DNA from: JBGUVL01 sp964370395
Lineage (GTDB): Bacteria > Bacillota_I > Bacilli_A > Erysipelotrichales > Erysipelotrichaceae
NCBI GenBank assembly: GCA_964370395.1
Contig: CAYJIZ010000019.1
Span: 1 to 49,719, forward strand
Direction: 5' to 3'
Length of the DNA: 49,719 bases
Shown here: positions 43,083 through 49,719 of the stretch, in pieces
How the letters are laid out: each line of letters opens with the position of its first letter
Position numbering within the stretch: position 1 is the first letter of the stretch
Program-made: the position numbers and the translations under genes
Notes under the pieces: model-generated
Databases searched by the model: none
The model's input: the letters and a program-made list of their open reading frames with translations, nothing else
What the model was told of the DNA's origin: nothing

Positions 43083-43895
43083 TTACATTAAATCAATAAA
43101 CTTACTTTTAAATTTATACATTAAAATACTTCCAATTACAAACATTACGATTACCAAACCCCAGAAGTAATATGTATACGCTGGATGATTCCAAAATTGA
43201 TCTTGGAAAAACAACGCTCCACGATACCCTTCCACAATATAATACAACGGGTTTAACTTTAATACGTAATACAGTACTGGTGAAAAATTAGAAATGTTTT
43301 CTACTGTCCACAAAATTGGCGTTAAGTATAATAACATACGCATTAACGCTTTCACTAGTTTCGCAACATCGCGTGTAAACATATTTAAAACACTCGTAAT
43401 CATATTTAAAGAAATACAAAAACAAATAGCACAAAACATATAATACAACGTACCAAACCAATGCACGTTTGGAACATGCCCACGCACTACTAAAATAGCT
43501 AAGATTAGCGCAAACATGGCGATGTGATTAAACAATTCTTTTACTACGATGGTGGTTGGTAAAATACTAACAGGAAACTTCATTTTTGTGATGATGTTTT
43601 TCTTTGAATAAATACACCCTACCCCTTGCGTAATGCATGGGCTTACAAAAAACCATACTGTCATTCCCACTACCATCCAAGGTAAGAAACTAATGGTTCC
43701 TATCGAACGTCCATTACGTAATCCAATTCCAAATACTAACCAAAAAGTAAACAATTGAATTAACGGATTAAAGAATGTCCATAAGATTCCTAATTTTGTA
43801 TCACGCATATCAGAAAGTAATTCATACTTTGAAATTGATATAATTCGATAAAAATTAACCACATTTTCTTTTATGACAAAAAAAACGCTTTTCAT
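43083..43895 (-). CDS. tagG: Teichoic acid export ABC permease
   Basis: 270-residue ABC-2 permease with six membrane segments (about 37-57, 70-90, 115-136, 146-168, 178-198, 240-260). GILWTFFNPLIQLFTFWLVFGIGL and the MRMLLYLTPILW segment are typical of TagG/RfbA. First gene of the operon, with a clear promoter upstream and GGAGATAAT as ribosome binding site. Confidence 0.93.
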   Translation of the reverse strand: MKSVFFVIKENVVNFYRIISISKYELLSDMRDTKLGILWTFFNPLIQLFTFWLVFGIGLRNGRSIGTISFLPWMVVGMTVWFFVSPCITQGVGCIYSKKNIITKMKFPVSILPTTIVVKELFNHIAMFALILAILVVRGHVPNVHWFGTLYYMFCAICFCISLNMITSVLNMFTRDVAKLVKALMRMLLYLTPILWTVENISNFSPVLYYVLKLNPLYYIVEGYRGALFFQDQFWNHPAYTYYFWGLVIVMFVIGSILMYKFKSKFIDLM

Positions 43896-43910
43896 ATTAT
43901 CTCCTTCGTA

Positions 43911-43962
43911 AAAAGGCCATAAGCCTTTAGCTTATTTTAACTCATTTACTACTCTTTTACAA
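43911..43962 (-). promoter_or_regulatory. Promoter of the teichoic-acid operon with 5' hairpin
   Basis: TTGTAA (43957-43962), 17 bases, TAAAAT (43934-43939) on the minus strand. The predicted transcript starts with a 6-bp hairpin (AAAGGC/GCCTTT, 43911-43928) that may stabilise the mRNA or be the terminator of the upstream thioredoxin gene. Confidence 0.65.
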
Positions 43963-44026
43963 TATTTTATAAGAATCAAACACCCTATACTATGTGTTCA
44001 TTTTATAACATATCACAAAATATTGT

Positions 44027-44332
44027 TTACTTTGCTCTTTCAATAAAAGGAATCAGTACCTCTTTAGGCGAATAACCCATTGTTCTTGCGATCAATTCGC
44101 CATCCTTATACAAAAACAAAGTAGGTACCCCTCTCACACCTTGATCAAGCGATAATGTTTTATCATGATCAATGTCAACTTGGTAAAATTGTACGTCTTT
44201 CATCTGTTGACTCAACTCGAATAATACAGGCTCTAACATATTGCAAGGCCCACACCACTTCGCTGAAAAATCAACCACTACAATACCACTTTTAATTTTC
44301 TCTTCATAATTTTCACTTGTAATTAATTCCAT
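44027..44332 (-). CDS. trxA: Thioredoxin
   Basis: 101-residue thioredoxin with active site WCGPC and cis-proline in GVPTLFLYKDGE. It reduces protein disulfides. No signal peptide, so cytosolic. Follows the HAD phosphatase gene by 10 bases. Confidence 0.95.
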   Translation of the reverse strand: MELITSENYEEKIKSGIVVVDFSAKWCGPCNMLEPVLFELSQQMKDVQFYQVDIDHDKTLSLDQGVRGVPTLFLYKDGELIARTMGYSPKEVLIPFIERAK

Positions 44333-44342
44333 CGTTTTTCTC

Positions 44343-45164
44343 CTATCCTAACTGTTGTTTTAAAAATGATGCAATGCCATCTTCATCATTGCTATCACAT
44401 TCGTATTGGCACACTGCCTTTACACTATCAATCGCATTTGCCATCGCCACTCCATTAGTGAACTCTAGCATCGAGATATCATTTTCTCCATCCCCAAATG
44501 CATAAACATCTTCTGGTTGGCAATCCAGCTGTTTTAAAATTTGTTGTAACCCTTTGCCTTTGCTGATTTCTTTTGGTGTCACCTCTAACCAAAAGGGCAT
44601 GGTTCTTCCACACCAATACGCATGTTGCAATGCTTCTTGAAAATGCCAATTCATCTTTTCAATTACTTCTGGTGTATCAAAGGTACACACTTTAAAAATT
44701 CGCTCGTTAATCTGTTTCACATCTTGTACATAAAAGATTTGACGATTACGCAAACTCTCCATATTATTCGTATTGAAATAATTGCTTTCTTTTTGTCCAT
44801 CAGGTAAAAAGACATACGCGTTTACATCTGCCATCACTAACACTTCATGCGAAGGATAGTTCGCTTTCATAAAGTCGTGTACTTCTTGTACCTCATCATG
44901 ACTCATCTCACGTAGTATTTCACGTGTATCACTTCCGTATTCATAAATCGCTGCCCCATTCGCTTCAATTAAAAAACCATTGTACTTGTCCATCTTCAAT
45001 TGCTTAGCAAACTCATCCAAACGATCCTTTACACGACCACTCGCTAAAATTAAGGTATGTCCCTGTTCTTGTAACTGCCACAAAACCTCTTTCGTGTTTT
45101 GTGATATTTGTTTTTTACTCGTCAACAAAGTGCCATCCATATCCATCACGATTATTTTTCTCAT
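44343..45164 (-). CDS. Cof-type HAD phosphatase
   Basis: 273-residue HAD hydrolase of the Cof group: motif I MDMDGTLL, motif II LILASGR, motif IV FGDGENDISML. Acts on sugar phosphates or FMN-like substrates in relatives; the real substrate is unknown. The start MRKIIVMDMDGT (45164) is well spaced from GAGG; an upstream start would add 11 residues. Confidence 0.92.
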   Translation of the reverse strand: MRKIIVMDMDGTLLTSKKQISQNTKEVLWQLQEQGHTLILASGRVKDRLDEFAKQLKMDKYNGFLIEANGAAIYEYGSDTREILREMSHDEVQEVHDFMKANYPSHEVLVMADVNAYVFLPDGQKESNYFNTNNMESLRNRQIFYVQDVKQINERIFKVCTFDTPEVIEKMNWHFQEALQHAYWCGRTMPFWLEVTPKEISKGKGLQQILKQLDCQPEDVYAFGDGENDISMLEFTNGVAMANAIDSVKAVCQYECDSNDEDGIASFLKQQLG

Positions 45165-45213
45165 TACCATTACCTCACGAGTATAATAGTACCACACCCA
45201 CTCCCTAATCGCA

Positions 45214-45244
45214 TAAAAAAAGTGCGCATATTTTGCACACTTTT
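45214..45244 (-). terminator. Terminator after nagB
   Basis: AAAGTGCGC (45219-45227) pairs with GCACACTTT (45235-45243) with one G-U pair; six or more T follow on the minus strand. Confidence 0.8.
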
Positions 45245-45251
45245 CAAGTTA

Positions 45252-45968
45252 TTATAATTTCGCTGCTGCCGCTTCGTCCACAATTACGATTACATCGTCA
45301 TGTTTTTGAAGGATAGAAGCAGGTAGAGATTCACTAATCTCACCATTTACCATACCAGCAATCGCATCTGCTTTGCTTGCTCCTGAAGCTACTAATAAAA
45401 TTTTACCAGCTTTCATGATTGTAGCAATTCCCATAGTGATCGCTTGTTTTGGAACCAAGTTCATATCGTCGTTAAAGAAACGAGCGTTGTCTTGGATTGT
45501 TCTTTCTTGTAAATCAACAATGTGTGTTGTTGATGCAAATGGAGTTCCTGGTTCATTGAAACCGATGTGTCCATTTCCACCGATACCTAATACTTGTACA
45601 TCAACATGGTATCCTTCCATTGCTGCTTCGTATTCGTCACATTCCTTTTGTGAACTTCCAAAAGGTACATTTACGTTTTCTTCCTTAATATCAATATCTT
45701 TAAATAAGTTTTCATGCATAAATGTATAGTAGCTTTGTTCGTGTGTACGATCAATTCCTACGTATTCATCTAAGTTGAATGAAACAACATTCGCATAAGA
45801 CACACCATCTTCTTTGTGTCCTTTAATCATGTTTTCATACAATCCAATTGGACTTGAACCAGTTGCTAATCCTAATACTGGTTGTTCTTTTGAAGTAACC
45901 ACTTCTTTCATTACTTCATATGCTTTTTTACTCACTTCTGCATAATCTTTACATACGATAACTTTCAT
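45252..45968 (-). CDS. nagB: Glucosamine-6-phosphate deaminase
   Basis: 238 residues. Converts glucosamine 6-phosphate to fructose 6-phosphate and ammonia. Has GLATGSSPIGLY (phosphate binding), FNLDEYVGI (catalytic Asp) and GIGGNGHIGFNEPGTPF (catalytic His). Shorter form, as in Gram-positive bacteria. A single-gene transcript here; no nagA adjacent. Confidence 0.96.
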   Translation of the reverse strand: MKVIVCKDYAEVSKKAYEVMKEVVTSKEQPVLGLATGSSPIGLYENMIKGHKEDGVSYANVVSFNLDEYVGIDRTHEQSYYTFMHENLFKDIDIKEENVNVPFGSSQKECDEYEAAMEGYHVDVQVLGIGGNGHIGFNEPGTPFASTTHIVDLQERTIQDNARFFNDDMNLVPKQAITMGIATIMKAGKILLVASGASKADAIAGMVNGEISESLPASILQKHDDVIVIVDEAAAAKL

Positions 45969-46047
45969 TTTGTCTCCTCCTAATACTCACATATCTATAA
46001 TACAACTTTCCTCTTAAAAATACAATTGCTAATCCATCGTTAGCCAT

Positions 46048-46647
46048 CTATTTTGCCTGCAAATAATCACTCTTATCCGCCTCGCTGATCTCACGAATCA
46101 CACGACACGGATTTCCTGCTGCAATGACATTTGGTGGAATTGACTTTGTTAGTACACTACCAGAACCAATAATACTATTACGACCGATACGAACCCCTTG
46201 GTTAATGTGCACTCCTGCACCCACCCAAACATTGTCTTCAATAATAATCGACTTACCATAGCAACCTCCAGCAATTCGTTCCTGTGGATCAATTGCGTGG
46301 TTGCTGGTATACATACCAACGCGCGGACCGATTAATACATTATCGCCGATATGGATACCCCCTCCATCCAACATGATGCAATCAAAGTTAGCGTAGAAGT
46401 GATTACCGATATGAATATGAAACCCAAACTCACAGCGAAAGCCAGGTTCAAAGTGAACGTCGTCTCCCACTTGATGCAACAAGCGTTTCAAAATTGCCAT
46501 TCTTTCTTCTTTGCTTTTGGAAAAACTAGCATTGTATTCATTGCTCAACAACACTGCCTCTTCTCGCGCTTTTATTAATTCTTCGCTTACATCATTGTAC
46601 ATTTTTCCACTAAGCATTTCTTTTTTTCTATCTTCCAAATTCGCCAT
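46048..46647 (-). CDS. Maltose O-acetyltransferase-like hexapeptide transferase
   Basis: 199-residue left-handed beta-helix acetyltransferase (FRCEFGFHIHIGNHFYANFDCIMLDGG; catalytic-His region MYTSNHAIDP; GAGVHINQGVRIGRNSIIGSGSVL; AAGNPCRVIREI). N-terminal MLSGKMYNDVSEEL matches the Mac domain. Transfers acetyl groups to sugars; acceptor not known. Two bases after the TtcA-like gene. Confidence 0.92.
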   Translation of the reverse strand: MANLEDRKKEMLSGKMYNDVSEELIKAREEAVLLSNEYNASFSKSKEERMAILKRLLHQVGDDVHFEPGFRCEFGFHIHIGNHFYANFDCIMLDGGGIHIGDNVLIGPRVGMYTSNHAIDPQERIAGGCYGKSIIIEDNVWVGAGVHINQGVRIGRNSIIGSGSVLTKSIPPNVIAAGNPCRVIREISEADKSDYLQAK

Positions 46648-46649
46648 TG

Positions 46650-47486
46650 TTATTCCCCTTTATCGTAATCCACTAAAAAGTCGATTTTTTCATCCTTCTT
46701 GCGGTACTGTAACACCTTTTCTATATTCACATTACTCATCGCACGGAAAATATTATCGTCGACATTGGGATTGACTAGCTTGTATTGTTTGATCAATTGT
46801 TTTATCTCATCGCGTTTGCTTGTTTTCTCTTTTTTGTCGCTTTGTGCTTCAATCATTTCAGTAAAGCGACAAGCACATTGAAGAAATGACAGTTGGGCAA
46901 AATCACGCCAACGAATGATGTCCTCTTCTTTTACCATGTACAGTGGACGAATTAACTGCATCCCAGCAAAATTATCGCTGTGCAGTTTCGGTAACATCGT
47001 TGCTACTTCTCCAGCATAAAATACATTTAACATCATCGTTTCAATCGCATCATCAAAATGGTGTCCAAGCGCAATCTTGTTGCAACCCATCTCTTGCGCA
47101 AAACGATACAAGTAACCTCTACGCATTCTCGCACACAAATAACAAGGATTTTTCTCCATCCCGTTCACGATATCAAAGATTTCTGTTTTATGAATCTGAA
47201 TAGGGATATCCAAATGCGCTGCATTGTCGATAATCTTTTGCATATTCGTTTCGTTGTAACCTGGATTCATCACCAAGAACTTCACTTCGAATTTCACTTT
47301 GCTAAAACGCGCTAGTATTTGCATACACTTCGCAAGTAGCATACTGTCTTTTCCACCCGAGATACATACTGCAATGACATCATTTTCTTGAATCAAATCA
47401 TAGTTTGTAATCGCACGCATAAAGGGTGACCAAATTTGTTTTCGGTATGTTTTTATAATTAAACGTTCCATTTCTTTACTGTTCAT
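46650..47486 (-). CDS. TtcA-like PP-loop ATPase
   Basis: 278-residue PP-loop protein: SGGKDSMLL for ATP, then a CYLCARMRRG pair (cysteines for an iron-sulfur cluster), and GHHFDDAIETMMLN. Family members thiolate tRNA at C32. In bacteria of this kind the exact target is not proven. The start at 47486 follows AAGAGG; an upstream start would add 12 residues. Confidence 0.85.
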   Translation of the reverse strand: MNSKEMERLIIKTYRKQIWSPFMRAITNYDLIQENDVIAVCISGGKDSMLLAKCMQILARFSKVKFEVKFLVMNPGYNETNMQKIIDNAAHLDIPIQIHKTEIFDIVNGMEKNPCYLCARMRRGYLYRFAQEMGCNKIALGHHFDDAIETMMLNVFYAGEVATMLPKLHSDNFAGMQLIRPLYMVKEEDIIRWRDFAQLSFLQCACRFTEMIEAQSDKKEKTSKRDEIKQLIKQYKLVNPNVDDNIFRAMSNVNIEKVLQYRKKDEKIDFLVDYDKGE

Positions 47487-47551
47487 AATAACCTCTTTCA
47501 TTGCACTTTTTGTATTATACAATATTCTAAATTAAATTAATATACGAGCAT

Positions 47552-47575
47552 AAAAAAAAGAAGCTTTCGCTTCTT
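47552..47575 (-). terminator. Terminator of the Bax-inhibitor-1 gene
   Basis: AAGAAGC (47558-47564), TTTC, GCTTCTT (47569-47575), then eight T on the minus strand; the stop codon overlaps the stem. Confidence 0.9.
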
Positions 47576-48266
47576 AGTTTCTTGAATTTCCTAAAATACG
47601 TAAAATATATAAGAAAATGTTAATAAAGTCTAAGTACAATTGAAATGCACTGTAAATACTTAATTTACGTAATGCTGCATCGTCGTCTTGGTTTAGTGTA
47701 TATAGTTTTTTTGCTTTTTGAACATCCCAAGCCGTAATCCCCATAAACAATACTAATCCGATAATCGCATACATGGTAAGGTCCATACCCCAACCAAATA
47801 ACATACCAAATAATTGGAATACGATCATTGCGAATAATCCTGCAATACAAATCACACCAATTTTTGATAAGTCAACTTTTGTTGTTGCTCCAATAATAAC
47901 CAAACATCCAAAGAACACCGCTGCTGCGATAAACGCTACTGCAATATCTCCTGCTTCATAAAAGAATGCCAATGATGAGAACGTAATCCCAGTAAGTGCA
48001 CAATACAATAAGAATAATGCCTTTGCTGTATGTTCTTTCATTTTAAACAAACGAGCAGATAATGCGATTACTACTCCTAATTGTGCAAATAATAAAATCA
48101 TTGCCATTGGAAAGCTTGAATAAAAGAAACTGAATGCAGGAACAGTCCCTACAAAAAATGCTGTCGCAAATGTAATTAATACTCCTAAAAACATCCAAGT
48201 AAACGTCTTCAACATATGTTGTCTTAATGTCGTTGTTCCAACGGAACCTGTACTATATAAATCCAT
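47574..48266 (-). CDS. Bax inhibitor-1 (YbhL/YetJ-like) membrane protein
   Basis: 230 residues with seven hydrophobic helices. The segments ALTGITFSSLAFFYEAG and IIGLVLFMGITAWDVQKAKKLY are typical of the BI-1/TMBIM family; the paired aspartates near the end (YLDFIN) form the pH-sensitive pair of YetJ, a calcium leak channel. The start at 48266 follows AAGGAGG. Confidence 0.92.
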   Translation of the reverse strand: MDLYSTGSVGTTTLRQHMLKTFTWMFLGVLITFATAFFVGTVPAFSFFYSSFPMAMILLFAQLGVVIALSARLFKMKEHTAKALFLLYCALTGITFSSLAFFYEAGDIAVAFIAAAVFFGCLVIIGATTKVDLSKIGVICIAGLFAMIVFQLFGMLFGWGMDLTMYAIIGLVLFMGITAWDVQKAKKLYTLNQDDDAALRKLSIYSAFQLYLDFINIFLYILRILGNSRN

Positions 48267-48345
48267 ATGATTTCCTCCTTGACTACACGCCAAACATTAT
48301 ACTATAAAAGCAATTAAATTGACAACTTTCACAACTTTTCACACA

Positions 48346-49125
48346 TTATTTTATTTGATCTAATGTGTCTATCATTGCCTCGCCTAACGCTTTTGCAATT
48401 TCCTTTTGCCCTTCTTTACTTTTGATATAAGCAAAGTCTTCATTGTTGTTGATATACCCTAATTCAACAAGTACGCTAGGTACTGTATTGTAGTGTAGAA
48501 CCAACAACGGAGAACTGCTTTCATCCTTTACCCCTCGGCACTCGTTGTAAGCGATGGCATCTAATTTTTCTTCTACCGTATACGCAAAAATTTCATTTTC
48601 GTTACTTGTTAAAGAAGCCCATGTTTCATGTCCACGAATTTCATTCGATTGTTCATTGGAATTTAAATGAATTGACATAAACAGAGAAGCTTCGTTCTCA
48701 ATTGCCGTATTCACACGATAAAACAAATCCGTTTTCACATCGTTTGTCCAATAATAATCATCGTTATCACGAGTGTATAACACTAAGATATCATCTCGCT
48801 GTGATTGAATATAAGCACCTGTCGCTAGCGCTGTCTTAAGCGTGATGTCTTTTTCATACGTACCATCTTGCGCTTGGCTTCCTACATCATAACCACCATG
48901 CCCTGCATCAATCACGACAATTTGCTTATTGTCTTTGTTTTCTACTTTTTTCACTTCTCCACTTTTTACAGGTGCGCTTGCATCTGCTTCTTCAAAGAAG
49001 TGGTTGTACACTTTCATTCCTAAACCGATCATCAAATAAATTGCAAGTCCAAAAACAACCACAACAAGCAATAAGCGATGGTAGAGTACTTTGTTTTTTC
49101 CCTGTTTTTTTCTCTTTTTAGCCAT
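48346..49125 (-). CDS. N-acetylmuramoyl-L-alanine amidase (Amidase_3)
   Basis: 259 residues. A membrane anchor (about 17-37) is followed by a zinc amidase domain: VIDAGHGGYDVGS (His ligand), the EKDITLK glutamate, MSIHLNS (His ligand) and VLVELGYINN (catalytic Glu). It cuts the bond between MurNAc and the peptide in peptidoglycan. It is followed upstream by a second amidase gene with the same layout. Confidence 0.93.
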   Translation of the reverse strand: MAKKRKKQGKNKVLYHRLLLVVVVFGLAIYLMIGLGMKVYNHFFEEADASAPVKSGEVKKVENKDNKQIVVIDAGHGGYDVGSQAQDGTYEKDITLKTALATGAYIQSQRDDILVLYTRDNDDYYWTNDVKTDLFYRVNTAIENEASLFMSIHLNSNEQSNEIRGHETWASLTSNENEIFAYTVEEKLDAIAYNECRGVKDESSSPLLVLHYNTVPSVLVELGYINNNEDFAYIKSKEGQKEIAKALGEAMIDTLDQIK

Positions 49126-49170
49126 AGTTACCTCAGTATATTAGTTATTATACTACAAATACCAACATGT

Positions 49171-49719
49171 TTATCCTTTTTCATTACGATATGCGACAAT
49201 CGCTTGCGCGATACTTTGCGCAATGTTATCTTGACTTGTCGCATCACTTAAATACGATATGTCATTTTGTGATGTAATGTAACCTAATTCTAGAAGTGCA
49301 CTTGGAACCAAATTATTGTTGATCACATAAAGTGGTTCAAGGTTTACATCCTTCATTCCTCGATTGTAGGAATAGTCTAGCGCATCCAAATTGGATTGCA
49401 CAAGTTGGGCAAATAAGACAGCCTTTTCATTGTTTTTGTCTACCCATGTTTCAAACCCTGAGACATTGCTTGTGATAAAAGAATTAAGATGGATGCTGAC
49501 AAATAACTCACTTTTATTTGCATTACTAATATCGATTCGACTTTGCAAATCCTCTAAATTATTAGCATTCCAACTCACTTCATCACTTTCTCTAGTATAC
49601 ACAACCTGTATTCCTTGTTGTGTTAAATATTCCCCTATTTTCAACGTTATCGCTAACGTGATATCCTTCTCACTTAAACTTTCGTCCAATGATAAACTTC
49701 CCGCATCGTACCCTCCATG
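49171..49719 (-). CDS. Second N-acetylmuramoyl-L-alanine amidase (partial, cut by window edge)
   Basis: Reading frame continues beyond 49719; the first visible codons give HGGYDAGS, the His-ligand motif, so about the first third is missing. FVSIHLNSF and LLELGYIT complete the zinc site. It resembles the neighbouring amidase, suggesting tandem duplication. Confidence 0.9.
   Translation of the reverse strand, partial: HGGYDAGSLSLDESLSEKDITLAITLKIGEYLTQQGIQVVYTRESDEVSWNANNLEDLQSRIDISNANKSELFVSIHLNSFITSNVSGFETWVDKNNEKAVLFAQLVQSNLDALDYSYNRGMKDVNLEPLYVINNNLVPSALLELGYITSQNDISYLSDATSQDNIAQSIAQAIVAYRNEKG

Noticed and set aside
1..49719. CRISPR array or rRNA genes
   Set aside because: No regularly spaced repeats and no rRNA landmarks were found.

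Overview
The window comes from a low-GC (AT-rich) Gram-positive bacterium of the Firmicutes. The evidence is the T-box leader, a Bce-type antibiotic-sensing module, Rex, teichoic-acid-type CDP-glycerol transferases with TagD/TagG/TagH, a FemAB peptidoglycan-bridge enzyme and strong AGGAGG ribosome binding sites. The gene set (anaerobic ribonucleotide reductase, Rex, no respiratory genes) suggests an anaerobic or fermentative member, perhaps of the Erysipelotrichia; that placement is inference. Almost all genes lie on the minus strand.

Layout. (1) 1-3.3 kb, accessory: an IS91-like HUH transposase with a zinc-ribbon partner has landed next to a complete T-box leader on the minus strand that now has no gene after it. 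A candidate small RNA, a broken duplicate of a nearby gene and a small membrane protein follow. (2) 3.3-7.9 kb: DarA-like PII protein, flavin reductase plus nitroreductase, then nrdD-nrdG-dUTPase for anaerobic dNTP supply. (3) 8.1-12.7 kb: complete bceRSAB-type module (regulator, intramembrane-sensing kinase, ABC ATPase, FtsX permease) with a TTACA-N4-TGTAA operator before the transporter genes. (4) 12.7-19.5 kb, accessory: lone TnpB with its predicted omega RNA, then a segment bounded by two direct repeats derived from the 3' end of tRNA-Asp, carrying a secreted peptide and a lactococcin-972-type export ABC pair, followed by about 1.7 kb of gene-poor DNA.

(5) 19.5-26.7 kb, core: tRNA-Asp, tRNA-Gly and tRNA-Ser, an HMA metallochaperone, asnS, rex, and the tsaE-tsaB-rimI-tsaD cluster for t6A tRNA modification, with femX and ntdP upstream. 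(6) 26.9-28.5 kb: free methionine-R-sulfoxide reductase, AAC(3)-like acetyltransferase, thioredoxin-like lipoprotein. (7) 28.6-32.9 kb: a four-gene sensory cassette (anchored sugar-binding protein, histidine kinase, NarL-type regulator, second solute-binding protein) without transporter permeases, preceded by a structured leader RNA. (8) 33.1-37.3 kb: P-type ATPase, iron alcohol dehydrogenase, lipoprotein. (9) 37.3-43.9 kb: teichoic-acid-type operon tagG-tagH-tagD, a GT2/glycerophosphotransferase fusion, and two more glycerophosphotransferases. (10) 44.0-49.7 kb: thioredoxin, HAD phosphatase, nagB, acetyltransferase, TtcA-like protein, Bax-inhibitor-1 protein and two cell-wall amidases, the last cut by the window edge.

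The most unusual items are the bacteriocin-like segment between tRNA-derived repeats, the orphaned T-box leader, the permease-less sugar-sensing cassette with its three-hairpin leader, and the glycosyltransferase-glycerophosphotransferase fusion. Functions are read from motifs and family memory only; no database search was run.
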